64,000 nucleotides of DNA from Euptelea pleiosperma (GCA_035048495.1 CM068544.1:46339893-46403892), one strand, 5' to 3'; counted from the stretch's first letter, positions 27,101 through 39,470 are shown. The notes: generated from the sequence alone by a model not told the origin. Made by a program: numbers and translations.

Positions 27101-30100
27101 CACAGGAGGCTATGACGCCTCATCCACATGTCATCACCACGTTTGTACAAGGAACTATCAAAGAAAATATATTTGTACATACCGCAAGGCTAGTTCCATA
27201 GGGAGGAGGCTCGATTGCAGCAATTTGAATTGCTTCATCTGGAGCAATCGATGGACTATGACTAGGTTTGGCTTTTGTTGATGCTTTTGTATGCGTCTGC
27301 AAAGTAAAAACACACATCAAGCATGGATACCAAGTTGGAAAGAGCAGAAAAACAATGCCACAACTAAAAAAAATAACCTTTTGTCTTTTCTTTTGTTTCT
27401 AATGGCTTATATTGATTGGTTAACAAGGAAACATAAAGTGATTAGTTTATAAAGCCTTTTTCTTTTGGGTAGGTAAGCTAGAATTGAACCAAGCTAGGTT
27501 ACAAAGTACTCATTAAACAGAGGACCAGTCCATGCTGTAAGCAGTTCAAACAAGTAATTCTGCTTGGAAGAAACTAAGCTACTGGCTTCGGGGTCCACGG
27601 CTCATTCATTTTTTCCATGACACCATGGTCTCCCAAGCCAATGGCTTATTCACATCATATATTATTTACCATTGCATCCGGTCAGTTATTAAATCGTCGA
27701 CCCTATTTAAAACTCACTAATCGACTAGGAGCTTGGTGATAGGTCAGTTCAGCTGGTTGCTGGGTCCAAAATCTGAAACTTTCATCAGTAAATCCGAATG
27801 ACTGATGTGGCCAATTATTTATGAAATCCACAAGTTTCCTCATAGCTTAGGCCAAGTGTTGAACATATAAATGAAGCACCGAGTTGTGAGTCATGTTCAA
27901 GTTTTATACCATTAGAAGAGACTAGTGGTGAATCTCAACCAGTTTCTTACCTGCATACGGGTAACAACTACCCATATAGGGTTAGTCAACAGCACATTCA
28001 CACACCTACAGAAACGAAAGTGGTAAGCAATATATAAATAAGTAACCAACATAATAAACTGGACTGGATTAGATGCTGATAGCTTCAGTGAAGTATCTAG
28101 TGTTCAAGGTAACCAATAAGAAATAAGAAGAGGGTGCCCCTTATTAAGAAGCAATACATCCAATCTAATAGGCAGCTACAATTTGAGGCAATGAAGCCTT
28201 CACTATTAACATCACTAAGGGAAATTTATGGTCGTAGTCTCATTAGACCGCAATTATAGTTTATAAAAGTGATATTCATACACGTGGTGCACATGAAGGG
28301 CATCGGACCCACCATTTGATGGATCCCTAAACATCAATCCAAATGGATCACCAGAACTATTTGATCTGTCACATTCTTTTGAATGTTTGTTGTGGAGTAG
28401 TCTTGGAGAGATGGTTAAAAGTCATATACAATGTCCACTTTTGTTGATTTGACGTGAGAGATGTTTAGGTGGGATCCATTGCAATGGTGGATCCAACCTG
28501 CATGTGTGCCATATGTCCAGCTACAATATGTATTTCATAAGTATGGACTATAATAATATAATCTAGGACAATAGATTGCCCTGCAGTTAATGGCCGCAGT
28601 GGGTACAAGAAAGTAGTAAAAACACTATTACTTTATATCTTGTCTAATGAGGGATCACAAACTAAATCTATGAAGATTATGTGCAAGGTAAATCACCCAG
28701 ACAACGCAGCCACCACAAGTGATGAGAACATTCCGACTGATCCATCACCACTCCCTTTCTTCCACCGATCAAGTGCAGCAGCTTCCGCCTTGTTCCTAAA
28801 TACTTGATAGAAATAGTAGTAAACACCCTGTACCAAAAACCAGTGATCAATGAGGAAAATCTGAAATTAGAATGAAGATATTGTTACCACAAATATGCTC
28901 AGTAGGTAAGAAGATCCTTTGTACAGTCACCATGTTGAAACCAAGTTAAAAAAGAGCATTTTGTCTCAATTTTCCATATCAGGTAAAACAAATGAAATTA
29001 TATTGGGGGAACAAGAGCAGGCCAAAAAGCATAACACCCAATATAACTGATCTACATAATAAGAATTCCAAAAGAGAAACAGGAAGCAAGAGCCATGACA
29101 TTAAATTTCTGCTTGATTCCTGTAAAAAGAAATACATAAACAACGACAATAAAGCTTTGACATAGCTAGGAAGCGAGTACGTTCACTCTGCGACTTGGTG
29201 AACACCCACATGAGGCAGAAAAGGACAAAACAAAATACAGCCCCCACCTCTCTTCTGGGACACCTGAGATGAATGTAGCACATATGCTCAGCAGTCTGAA
29301 TTGTCTAGATGTAAGCCACGCCTTGGGACATAGCCCCAAAATTGCACAGATTGGGCAAGCCAAACTCTACTATGAATGGCGATGCAGATGATTTGAGGAA
29401 CAAGGGACCAATCTGTGAAGGGAATAGAAAATAACACTCCAACAAAATAAAACAGGTAACCCAACTTCAGCACAAGGATTAAAAGTTTAAAACACAGAGA
29501 AAACAACAGATCTACCCAAAAAATAGCTTCCGAATCGCTATTACAAGAAAATAGTTCAGCACACCTAGCGGGAAAAAAAGGAAAAAAAGAAACTATTCCA
29601 ATAGTATGATCAACAAACTACATTAAATCTAAGAAACTTTATCACAATATATGTGATGACCATGCAGATAAGGAAAGAACTAGACAAATATGTGTTGGAA
29701 CAAAAATCTGGCGCAGGGAATGCATCATAGAATGTATGAACTTCACCTTCACAATCGATGAACTCGGCAACTCAGATAGGACCACACACATAGAGCAGCA
29801 ATGGACAAATTCAGCCGTGGCCCTCATGCAGAAGATCACAGCAGAAGGGTTTTGCAAAATGACTGGAATACAAGTCTCTATAGATCTTCTTGCCCAATGG
29901 TGGACAAACCCAAGCAAGGGAGCACACAGGCTACTTGCTCTTCAAAGTTGAAATGAGCAATAAAGTTCCCTTTGAAATAGATTCATCACTTTAAACGGCC
30001 AAATCCAAACCGCCCATGAGGAGAAAAAGGTAAAGTTACAAAAAATACCCTTTTTTGCTTGTTCAGCATGAAAGAAGGGGCCTACTTCACATAGGAGCTT

Positions 30101-32437
30101 GAGATAGGGCCAATTCATGTTTCAAGGATCAGATTGGCACAATATGAAGTGATGGAACCTCGGAGTTGAGTTATTCAAAGTTGGTACCTCAAATAGGCTC
30201 AAACAGGCTTGAATAACATCTAGCCGAGAGTCAATCCCAGATGGAGCCTGGCTTAGATCATACCTAGCATGGATTAGTCTCGCTCAAAGAGGAACCAGTC
30301 TGTGAACACCAACCTTCGATTGGTCTGATGCTCACATTGGGTCTGTTCAGAACGAGGTTCTTTAGCTTTGATGGTATTACATCCAGGGTGAGAGGGCCTG
30401 GATTGATTTGATCCATGGTTATGAACCTCAGATTACGATATATGAGGTCGTCTCATTGGATTGGAGCACCTTCAAATGGCAGAATGGGCATGCCTTAGAG
30501 AACTCAAACTTGTCTTCATACACGTAAATATTTCCCAGCCTTTCACCAAGTGTCAGCTACAATTAGAAGTGCTTGATCAATGCAATTTCGATTATGGCCC
30601 ATCCAAGAAGTGGCCTAACACTTGCACGATTCAAATTGATGAGCAAGTGTAAGTAACACAAGTGCAGCACACATCCAGGAATGCAGGTGAGGAGTCTTAG
30701 CCAAAAAGAGGCCAAGTTTCCGATCACAATAACACTAACAATGGAATGAGCTACATTTGAAAGAACTTTGATATTTGTGACATTCTTCCACAATATTGTT
30801 TGTTGTAACTTGTATATGAATATGCAGGGGATATTTTTGAATCCCTCAACTAGCTACTCCTCATTTTCCCGAGTTAATATCTTAAAATTTGTTGGAGACA
30901 CAAAATATCTTGAAAGAGTTCTTATTACATCCATCAAAGCTGCTCAATCATGAGATTTCCAATAGCTTCCTTTTCCAATAACTGACCGTCTATTTAGTGT
31001 CGCTGATGTCGCAATATTGGTTCCATATAAACGTAATGCAAATATAAAACATAAATACAACAAATAAATGACCAAAAATCTTCTCATATAAAACAAAATT
31101 TCAAACACTATAAAATATCAAAATTTTCTTTCAAATTTTTTGATTTTCCATAGATGGGTGGGGGCACTCTAAAACGTGCCACAGGGATACACGAAAGCTA
31201 AATAGATACAAAAACTTGAATATCCTCTATCCTGGCCCAGCTTTTGTGTTTTTAATATTAGATAATAGATATCCTTATAAAAAAAAAATAGATATCTCTC
31301 ATTTCTACGATCCCCTTCACCTTGCACAACTAGTCCTTCAGCCATGTCACCCACTACCCTAGTGACTTTCTTTTTGTTGTATCTTTTAGCTCCCTTCCCA
31401 TCTTATTTTGCTACATCCTAATCTCCTCCTCTTGCTCTCTCACCTATATCACAACATAAAAAGCATCTGTCGATTACCTCTGCATTCTAGGTGCAGTATT
31501 CTAAATTTCTAACTACTCGATCCAGCGACCTTCTTTTATCTCTGTGAGAGAACTCACTCAGAGTCGACCTTTCATGGTGCCATAATCGCACCCCCTGATG
31601 AGTGGTTAACACTCCAAAATTGTTAACCACTCATCAGGGGGTGCGATTATGGCACCATGAAAGGGTCAATGGAAATTTTGTAAGAATCCATTCCAAGGGA
31701 GATTGCACCAAGGCGCACGGCTCACCCCAACTCCTTAGTAATTTTTGTATTATGCAGATATAGATGTATCCCACGTCTTGCTTAATTACCTGTAATTCCA
31801 GTAGTAGGAATCATTGGGATGTGGTTATAGTCCTTCCCACCTGAAGAGCAGTGGGAAAGGCCAGCATCTTTTGTATTTCCTGTTACTATTGCTATATAAT
31901 ATAATAATACACATTTTTGCTTACCCAAGAAATAAATAAATAAATAAGATCTGAGCAACAGCCATTTTTGGTTAAAAAGATTGCTAAAGTGCGCTCACCT
32001 GCGATGCAGCGGTACCCACCAACGACGGCGTCAGGCCTCCGTAAAGACGTCCCCACCCTTCTTGCTCGACGACCTGCAAAACTGAAACTCTTTTAAAGGA
32101 AATAAAAACGAAACAGAGTGTTAGCTTAGAAAAATAAATTAAAAACAAAAACCTGACACATTTGTTCTATGGTTCCAAGTCTCCTCCTCGTCTTCTTCGG
32201 ATCACGCTCTGTCTGTTGACGAGTATTAACCTAAGATTCCAAACACCCCGACCAAAAAAAAATAGAGTAAAATTATACCTGAAAATTTAGAAAAAACAAA
32301 AAAGGAATCAAGCAAAAAAAAAAAACTAAAAAACCCTAAAAAATTTCTCTTTATACAGTTTGAAGGGGATATGTGATGAGCTGAGCGATGATTCCTCCTC
32401 CAGCTCCAGACAATCCATTGATCAAAGCATCAGACAT
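24143..32437 (-). CDS. PXN: Peroxisomal NAD/CoA carrier (PXN, mitochondrial carrier family)
   Basis: Imports NAD+ and exchanges it with AMP or CoA across the peroxisome membrane in the family. Minus-strand exons: 32437-32357, 32230-32153, 32073-31999, 28827-28697, 28005-27951, 27296-27183, 25916-25848, 25778-25671, 25570-25502, 25167-25113, 24339-24143; the sum is 1032 bases, 343 aa. Three carrier repeats show their signatures: YPLQTVNTRQQ (residue 23 on), NPIWVVVTRMQ (130-140) and YPLLVVKSRLQ (254-264). The N-terminus MSDALINGLSGAGGG, EGWGRLYGGL, GVYYYFYQVFRN and FYKGMSTKIVQSVLAAAVLFM are close to Arabidopsis PXN (331 aa). A hydrophilic matrix-loop insert at about 141-172 (Ser/Pro/Lys) is variable in the family. 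All introns are GT-AG and all phases join. The gene is intact. Its adjacency to SPCS2 is conserved. Confidence 0.95.
24663..25067. mobile_element. MITE family B copy in PXN intron 10, flanked by (AT)n
   Basis: Long terminal inverted repeats of about 65 bases: GGGATATTCTTACTAATATA..CCCACATGCGGATGAGTTAAGGG on the left and CCCTTAACTCATCCGCATGTGG..ATTAGTAAGAATATCCC on the right. (AT)n tracts flank it at 24665-24686 and 25046-25066. It fills most of the 773-base intron. The arms are nearly identical, so it could fold into one long hairpin in the PXN pre-mRNA. Confidence 0.8.
28828..31998 (-). other. PXN intron 3 (3.2 kb)
   Basis: A large intron holding unrecognised short frames, a possible retroposon tail near 31700-31950 (ends AATAAATAAATAAATAAG) and the perfect hairpin at 31568-31664. 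No gene is seen in it. Confidence 0.7.
31568..31664. repeat. Perfect 44-bp inverted repeat with 9-bp loop
   Basis: The arms 31568-31611 and 31621-31664 are exact reverse complements (outer end CCTTTCATGGTGCC, inner end GTGGTTAACA), with loop CTCCAAAAT. It is in PXN intron 3. The perfect pairing means recent origin or upkeep. It could form a strong RNA hairpin from either strand. Confidence 0.95.
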
Positions 32438-32754
32438 CTTTGAAAATCAAAGAAAAACGATAGGATCTAAAAGAGTTAAGTTGGCTCAAATTCGAAAAAA
32501 ATTGGCGAAATTCGAAGGGAGAGAGAGAGAATATCTCTGAGTTTGGCCGTAGCGTATTAAATTGATGTCGTTCGCTATCAGAGTCCGATGTCTTGGTTGG
32601 GGTCACGGTGTTCCGTTCAAGAAACGGAATGACGTTGTTGGATTCCTCTTTGCAATGTCTAATGACCAAATTAGCCCTAGATGATACCAGGAATATTGAA
32701 ATTATCCTTTCTATATTTCTTCTTGTCATCTGGGGTCACCTGCCAATTTGTTGA

Positions 32755-33053
32755 GTAAACCTTCGCTCACACATGTGTGATCACACACCACAATATGAAC
32801 CACGTGGCATATTTTTAGAGGACGCTGACTGTATGGATGTTTGGCCAGTCCCTTGTTGGACCTGAAAATGAAAAATCAGCCTGATTAGTTATGTCAGACC
32901 TTTGGATCTAGTACCCCAAATAATGGTCAATAATGCTCTAAATTCTACGGTTCAAAGCAACCCATGCAAATGACTCCAATCCAACGCTTAGAAATGCTCA
33001 TATTGTGATGTGATATCGGCTTTGCTCACACATGTGAGCCAATTTGTTTGGTT
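32755..33053. mobile_element. MITE family A, copy 4 (internally deleted)
   Basis: Outer inverted ends CTCACACATGTGTGA and TTTGCTCACACATGTGAGCC. Inner left arm CCACGTGGCATATTTTTAGAGGACG (CACGTG at 32801-32806), then GACTGTATGGATGTTTGGCC and AATCAGCCTGATTAGT. The right inner arm is lost: the element jumps from CCAACGCTTAGAAATG to CTCATATTGTGATG. It lies about 320 bases upstream of the PXN start. Confidence 0.7.
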
Positions 33054-33344
33054 ATTTAACAGGGGATAAGGGGAAAGATTGGAATGGAAATGTGGATCTC
33101 TCTCCAGATATCCCGTCACGGGCATCAACGGTTTGAGTTCGGTATGGAATTGGTCCCACTTAAGTGATCTTGTCTCCTCAATATGTCCGATTCTAATTAG
33201 GGTCGCGGGCACCCACGCCATAGCAAGTGTTTTTCTTTTCTTTTTTTGGTGGGTCGCCATGTCATATTTCCCGTGCCATGCGGGTCTCTCTTTTTTTATT
33301 TTCTGGGTAAGTACCATGCGGAGTCTAGATGTGAGAAATACCCA

Positions 33345-33560
33345 TTACCCCTTTTTAGTGATCCCTCCTGGAAGTCGTGTGCTCGGCCCTGGATTCCGAG
33401 AATCCAACGGTGGTTGATAGTGATGAGTTGGCATTCACTTTTTTTACTTTTTGGTAGCTCTCAACCACCGTCGGATTCACAAAATCTATGGCTGAGCACA
33501 CGACTCCCTCAAGATGGGTCACAAAAAGGGGGTCCTCGGTGTCGGAGCCTGAGCATTTTT
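33345..33560. mobile_element. Foldback element family C, copy 1
   Basis: The left arm GTCGTGTGCTCGG..AATCCAACGGTGGTTGA is mirrored by TCAACCACCGTCGGATTC..CTGAGCACACGAC on the right, with a spacer of about 55 bases. The copy at 41960-42170 has the same arms and the same GGGTCAGGCTCA flank. No coding. Confidence 0.7.
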
Positions 33561-33624
33561 GTAATGGGTCAGGCTCACCAGACATATTTTCACAAAAAAA
33601 AAAAGTCGGGGCCAATATAAAAAT

Positions 33625-33935
33625 TAGAAGCTTTGGAATGGGATGATTTTTGATGAGTATGGCCTTTATAGTGAGATCTCCCTCACAAAAATTCTAATCA
33701 TTCCAATATTTATAGTAGAGTTTTCAAGTTGAATTATAGACCATCTATTTTTTTACCGTTAAACTTGAAATCCACATTTGATGGTCTTAGAAATTTCAGA
33801 ATGGACTGATTTTTTGCAGGGGTGATCTATACGTGAGGATGATATCCTCACCAAAAATCAACCATTGATTTATCCTCCATGTGGGTACACCAAAATTGTG
33901 TGTGAAAATGTGTCCATTGAGCCTGACCCTTTTCT
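33625..33935. mobile_element. MITE family B copy, degenerate
   Basis: GGGATGATTTTTGATGA on the left and TCACCAAAAATCAACC on the right, with internal AATCATTCCAATATTTATAG and GTTAAACTTGAAATCC words shared with the THIC-intron and PXN-intron elements. Confidence 0.55.
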
Positions 33936-35103
33936 AATCGCAGAAGCAAAGTTTAAATGCATCCCTTATAATGCTACACCGTTTCGACGTATAACATTAT
34001 AAGGGATGTTAATGTTAAAAATTGTTCAAATTAATTTTTTGTTTTTCAAAATAACGTTGATAATGAATACCATAACAGACAAAATAACGGTCATTGTTAA
34101 ATTTCTTTTCTTTTTTTTTTTTTTTTTGCAAATAATGTAATAGTCTTGGAGCAGCAACGTTCGTTTTTTTTTTTTTTTTCCCACAAAAAGACGGTGGATA
34201 TATTATTAGCGACTAAAAGAAAGGCACACGCTATACATGCGTGTCCATAATTCCTTCTTGAGAAGGGGTGAAACTAGTATGCAAACGGTCACAACAATGT
34301 CAAAAGCGACCCGTAACAATCAAACCCTTAGTCAACACTGGTTAAGGAGAAAGGTTGCGCATGGGGTATGGTTATGACTATGAGTAGTGCTATCCAAGGG
34401 ATAACCCTACAAAAATATGTACAGTTGAGGCCATTTGACCGTTGGATTCAAGAGATCAACAAAGTTATTGCCTCCTGGACATCTCTCGAATCTAAATGTC
34501 AATGGCCTCAAACCACATTTACATGCTGGTCCCAAGGGACATCAAACTTTGAAGTCTCCCCACCCAAAATGTCTGACAAGTACCCAATCCCTTAACTCAA
34601 CCCGCGTTAAGCTTTAGGTTAGTGGTTAACAATGGGTACTTGTCAACATTTTGGCTCTAAAAGTATGCTACCATAATACCATTTGCATAACACGCTATCT
34701 TACCTGCTACAGTCCACATTCCCGCGTGATTGGAGGGCTGTCAACATTTGTGGTTGTTTGGGACCTTTGGGTAAATCACGATAAGTTGTTGGGCATCTCC
34801 AACAGCTATCCATATCTATTAACAATTATCCCTTTTCACGGATGGAGAGCTTTAATAATAAAAGGTGTTGTCTCCATCTACTTCTCCAAAATAGCCTAGG
34901 GATTTAATAAAATGACCAAAAGACCCTGTAATCTATAAAGAAATGGATTCGGAAAACAGTCAAGCTCTTCTTGTAAAGAACGTAGATCCAAAAACTGAAT
35001 AAGAACAGAACTTGTCTTTCCCACTTACCGTAAAGAAATGTGTGCACACAGAGCCTCATGTTGCCGCTCTGCTACCAGACGACAGAATGTCGTGGTGTGT
35101 TCC
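33936..35103. other. Gene-free stretch
   Basis: Contains T-runs at about 34109-34127 and 34166-34180 and a short hairpin AATGTCTGACAAGTACCCA / TGGGTACTTGTCAACATT (about 34568-34652). No gene is supported. Confidence 0.45.
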
Positions 35104-35326
35104 ATGGCATTGTCACAGGTGCTGGAGAAGCCACTTGGTCTGTATGATCTTTCGTTCGATAAGGATTCTTGTGGAGTTGGATTTGTTGCCAAGTTGTATG
35201 GAGAAAGCAGTAGGAAAACCGTAAGCTTAATTTCAGATCTTTTTGTTTGCTTTGTGATTCAAGGAATTTTGGCTCTAATGTCGATTGCAGGTAACGGATG
35301 CACCGGAGATGTTGATAAAGAAACCA
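35104..35326 (+). pseudogene. NADH-glutamate synthase (GOGAT) gene fragment with intron
   Basis: Exon part 35104-35220 encodes EKPLGLYDLSFDKDSCGVGF then VAKLYGESSRKT, the N-terminal edge of the glutamine amidotransferase domain of plant NADH-GOGAT, including the Cys that becomes the mature N-terminal nucleophile. A 70-base GT-AG intron (35221-35290) follows, then VTDAPEMLIKKP, matching the next exon start in the family. Similarity stops there, whereas the real gene is over 2000 aa. Keeping the intron implies a DNA-level copy, not a retrocopy. Confidence 0.8.
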
Positions 35327-35579
35327 GCCATAATCCATAAAGAATCTTGTGTAAACCTGAACTCATCTAAGGGGATAATGGATCGATCGTCGGAGCGGAT
35401 TTCTGAAAAACGTATTTCAGTAAGGAGATTGATAAGGAAATAGAGATGGAGACGAGCAGAGAAAGGAAAACGAAAGGGGTTAGAGGATATCGCCATGATT
35501 GAGATATTTTGAGCAGGTTCAACCAGCGAAGAGGTTTGGGAAAGATAGGGGTACAATAGTAACTCATCACATGGTGGGA

Positions 35580-35710
35580 GATATAGTGAAGCTGTAACTT
35601 CGCCAGCGGGGTGGCAAGTGCTTTTAGCTAACCCCTCAAAATGACGAGGGGGTTAGGGAGACTGCTGGAGAAGGAATCTAGAGGTTCCTCCCCAAAATTT
35701 GGCTTGGCGA
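35580..35710. repeat. Imperfect short hairpin region
   Basis: CTAACCCCTC..GAGGGGGTTAG forms a small stem, flanked by ACTTCGCCA and TTGGCTTGGCGAAAT, also partly complementary. No gene. Confidence 0.4.
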
Positions 35711-35839
35711 AATGCGAGTAAAACCTCTGTCACAACGGATTGCAAATCACACAATCACAAGCCAATGAGTTCTCGGCACCTACCCAAGAGCTTTTTGCAA
35801 CGTACCGTGCTTTTGCTTAGAGTGAGGAAGCACTATTTT

Positions 35840-36345
35840 TGTCACTCACCGCTACCATCTGGGCCCACTGACCGCATGGTTGTTTAGCCCACCCCTTAGT
35901 AGTCATCATACCAAAAGTCGGCTTGTTTTGATGATTTTTAGCCATTTATTTGAGGTCATTCACCGTTGGCAGACTGGCAGTGGTGAGTAACAAAAGCGTG
36001 CTTCAGCACACCAAAAAGGAAGAAGATGTAGCAAGCTATACCGGACACTTTTTAGCCTCAGCTAGTGCAATTTCTTTATTCACCAGTGCACTCTGGGTCC
36101 ACTGACCGCATGGATGTTTGCCCAAACCTTGGTGGATATACACACGGAAAACACCTTAATTAGTAATCTCTAGCCATTAGATTTTAGTAATTTTTAAAAC
36201 GTCATCCTAACCACGATTGAATTCAACCATGTTTTTTAATACTAAAACCAAAAACTTAAAATCATCAAATAAGCTGATCTTTGGTATGAGTCTACCAAGG
36301 GGTGGGTTAAACATCCAAGCAGTCGGTGGGCCAAGATGGCATAAC
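35840..36345. mobile_element. Diverged MITE with ACTGACCGCATGG arms
   Basis: The words CACTGACCGCATGG-TGTTT recur near 35868 and 36099, and inverted AAACATCCAAGCAGTCGGTGG lies near 36310. TAGCCATT and CACGGTTG-like words recur. A related piece lies at 41040-41180. The copies are too diverged to delimit. Confidence 0.45.
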
Positions 36346-36545
36346 AAAAATAATCTACACTTGTTACATCACGACCCTTGATGATATCACAATAAGATCA
36401 GGTGTGGTGGTCAACTGTGTATTGGATTCAACGTATTTAGCCTTCACATGGAACTAACCTCTCGTTAGAGTAATTGATATTTTTAATTTTACCTATCCTT
36501 GTACTCTTTCTCTCCCTCCTTCAAAATTTTAACGTACGTGGGAGG

Positions 36546-37302
36546 TAGTGCTGGCAATGGATCGGATCAAACCGGAGATCCGATCCGAAAATTTCGAGTC
36601 TGGAACCTTATTTTTACTAATCGGATCGGTATAGTACCGGATCGATCCTATACCGATCCGATATTGACCCGATGTATAAATATCCCCTCTTTCACTTTTC
36701 TTTATTTCCTTCCATATCTTTTGTTTTTAGGGTTTTTGTTCTTAGTTCTCTTGTTTACATGGCGGCTGAATATGTTGAATACTAATCCTTCATTGGCGGA
36801 CTCCCATGGGCGATAGATAATCGGTCCTTAGAGAGGGCTTTAAATGCTTAAGGCGATATCTGGGAGATTTAGGGGGTTTGAGTTCGTTACTTTCGCAGTG
36901 GGGGAGGATTCTGTAGTGGAGGCAACGGTTACAGTGGTGGCAGGCAACGGCGGCAGTTACAGTGGTGGTGGATACTGCGGTGAAAGCCGTGATGGCGGAG
37001 GCGGTGGTTATAGCTGCAGTGGTGGTGGCCGTGAACATGGCTATGGTGGAGACGATAGTGCTTCTGGTGAAAAGTGGAGAACTAGGGTTTGTGATGGTCA
37101 TGGGTTTGGGGGTTTAGGGTTTCCCATTTTTCTTTTTACATGTATGCTATATTGGATCAAATCGGACCCGGAACCGGTCTAATCATGTCGGATCGGTACC
37201 GGAACTCAAATTTATTGATCCGATCGGATCAATTGGATTTCTTATCAGATCGGTACCAAATCAGTACCAATCCGACTCGAACTCAGTCCATTGCCAGCCC
37301 TA
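36546..37302. mobile_element. Non-autonomous hAT-like element carrying a captured gene
   Basis: The left end TAGTGCTGGCAATGGA and right end TCCATTGCCAGCCCTA are inverted. The flanking 8-mers GTGGGAGG (36538-36545) and GTGGGAGA (37303-37310) match at 7 of 8 bases, as expected for hAT target duplications. Subterminal GGATCGGATC/GATCCGATC repeats occupy 36555-36670 and 37150-37270. The middle is a glycine-rich RNA-binding protein gene copy, not transposase. Confidence 0.8.
36759..37125 (+). pseudogene. Captured glycine-rich RNA-binding protein gene copy
   Basis: ATG at 36759 opens MAAEYVEY, then an in-frame stop, then SFIGGLPWAIDNRSLERAL, which matches the start of the RRM of plant GRP/RZ-type proteins. 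Further on come RFRGFEFVTF (the RNP1 motif with G replaced by E) and a Gly/Ser/Tyr-rich tail like YSGGGYCGESRDGGGGGY. The RRM is shortened and the frame breaks at least twice. A TATAAATA at about 36674 and a CT-rich leader precede it, so promoter sequence may have been captured too. Confidence 0.75.
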
Positions 37303-37654
37303 GTGGGAGATGGGAGATGCCTTCCTGAGCTTTGCCAAGTAGGCACCTCCTTAACCCCCCATCATCTAGTGACACATATTGGAAGGGCATGGATAACTTG
37401 AAGAACCCATTGAAAATTAAAGCAGTGCAAGTTGTTTCTTAATTTCTTTCCCTGTTAACTTCAACCAGCCGTCCAAGTTACCAGTGCACTGCCAGCTCTA
37501 TATATCACTCAATAATTGGGGGTTGAGAAGATGCCTCAACCAAAGGGTGAGAGGCTAGGTTTATTGAAATAAAAATATTAAAACATATAATACAGTAGTA
37601 GCTAAGTTTGTACTTCTAAGTACTTACACAATCCACATACGATGTTTATTTAAA

Positions 37655-38412
37655 ACTGATCTCAAGCAGACCTTTGTCAACAGCGGGTCATTTGTCTATC
37701 TCCTTCCTTTGCCCTCTTTAGACGCATTTGGAATTTCTCGACATCGTATCACCCGGCTTACCGCGCTTATTCTAGGCTTCAGTGGCCGAAGCCAACCCAC
37801 AGTCAGATATGTCAATGTCGATCTCTTTGTATGACCTCTGTGCCCCAACTCGTTTCAATGTTCCACAAGTAGAGACTAGATACCATATCTTATTAGGGGG
37901 TCCTTGGCTCTACAAGGATCGTGCTGCAAGTTCTATATATCAATGGGAAACTTTACTCGTTGGAAAGTTGTTTACCGATTATGATAGTTTGTTGGGGAGG
38001 ACAATGATCTCCTATACGAAGTGAACATGGCAGGCGAGGCACCCTCGCACCATTGAACCATAAAGATAATGTTACTGACGCACCTGAGACCATGCAAATG
38101 TCGAGTGAGCTGCAAATCAACAGTTAGAAGTGGTCAATCTCAATAGTCGTGACAACCCATGACCGATGTCAATCAACAGTGAATTGTTGATTGGTGAGCG
38201 CCAACAACTCATCACCCTCTTGAGTGAATTTAAGAACTGCTTTGTGTGGAGTTATGCAAAAATGACTGGTCTCGACACTACCTTGGTTGTCCACAATCTG
38301 AATGTCGCCCCCAGGAATCCACCTGGTCAAGCTGCTGCCCACCCTTTCGTCATGATATCGAGGAGCAAATAAAAGTTGAAGTCTGCTTCGCCAAAGCCAT
38401 ACAACACCTGAC
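37655..38412 (+). mobile_element. Ty3/gypsy fragment: protease to RT start
   Basis: Same lineage as the 46-63 kb copies: the spacer after gag, text around LYDLCAPTRFNVP, then the pre-RT segment (FKNCFVWSYAKMTGLD) and the beginning of RT. Frames are broken and the copy stops abruptly at about 38412. Confidence 0.75.
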
Positions 38413-39470
38413 TCTTTTATCCTGTTCGGGTGATTATTGAAATTGAGTTGGGTTATTGTTCGCAATCTCGGATTTGGTCATCCAAGCCATCCTCCCGAAC
38501 AGATGGAAGTATACCACTTTGATATGTGGAAATGTAATAATCATTTTGATAGATGGCACCTAAGAATGTAAGATATTATTTTGAATAGGTGATTTTAACC
38601 ACACACCTCAATCCATTAATGTTGATTTAATATAAAATTATGAAACCACTGAGAGATACCTACATAATTCGCTAACGATCAAGTCGGTATTTGAATAATC
38701 AAAATGTCTTAGCTCAAAAGATCTGATCAAGGTTCTAAAAATCCCAGAGGGAAAAGAGCCCGTTACCTTGAATTCAGAGGCAATTGCCTGGAAACTGTTT
38801 AATATCATTTGAAACTAGTTTATATCAAGAATAGTATGGATGGGCTTCACTTTTTTGAGGATTTCCTATTGCCAATCTCTTAAAATGGAGAAGTAGGTTC
38901 CTCCTTTTTTCTTTTTTTCCGTCTGGGCAACTTCGTAATGAGATTGTGCCTGATTTTATGAAAATCTGGCACGTTTCCTATGATGTCCTTGCTACAGAAT
39001 GATTTACTGAGAGTTATTTATAGATTTGGTGTCACATTCAAATGGGCATTTACATAAGCTGAATCTGTGGAGGGATTTTGGCATTTCTTGGACACAGGTG
39101 TTTTGCCCGTCCAGAGTTTGTATTGATAGCTTTAATCCAATTATGGTAGCCCAAAAAAAATCCTGAATCTTGTCATACCTATTTAGTAGAAAATCATTAT
39201 TGTTCCATTTTTTGAGGTATGTATTTTTTGTGCTTATTGTGTATTGACTTACTTGAAGCAATAATGTTTTTCATCTTTTATACACTTACACAGACCGTTC
39301 ACCATAACGCTTATTGTGTTACTAATGTTTTGATGAGAGTATCATGTTGATAGGTTCTACTATTAAATTTGTTTACCCTTATTTATTTTGTGATCTTGTC
39401 TGTAAGTAGAGGTTTTATTGTTGCTAATTGTTTTTCGCTTGTTTAGTTGCTTCTTCTTATTTGTTCCTGC
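38413..39470. other. Gene-free stretch with a diverged repeat
   Basis: The segment about 38575-38790 resembles 45440-45650 (shared words GAGAGATAC, AATTAAAATGTCTT-like, GCTCAA, TACCTTGAATTC). Its nature is unknown. The rest is AT-rich. Confidence 0.4.

Noticed and set aside
29642..29951. Overlapping 91-aa and 71-aa frames in PXN intron 3
   Set aside because: Opposite-strand pair without recognised similarity; inside a proven intron.
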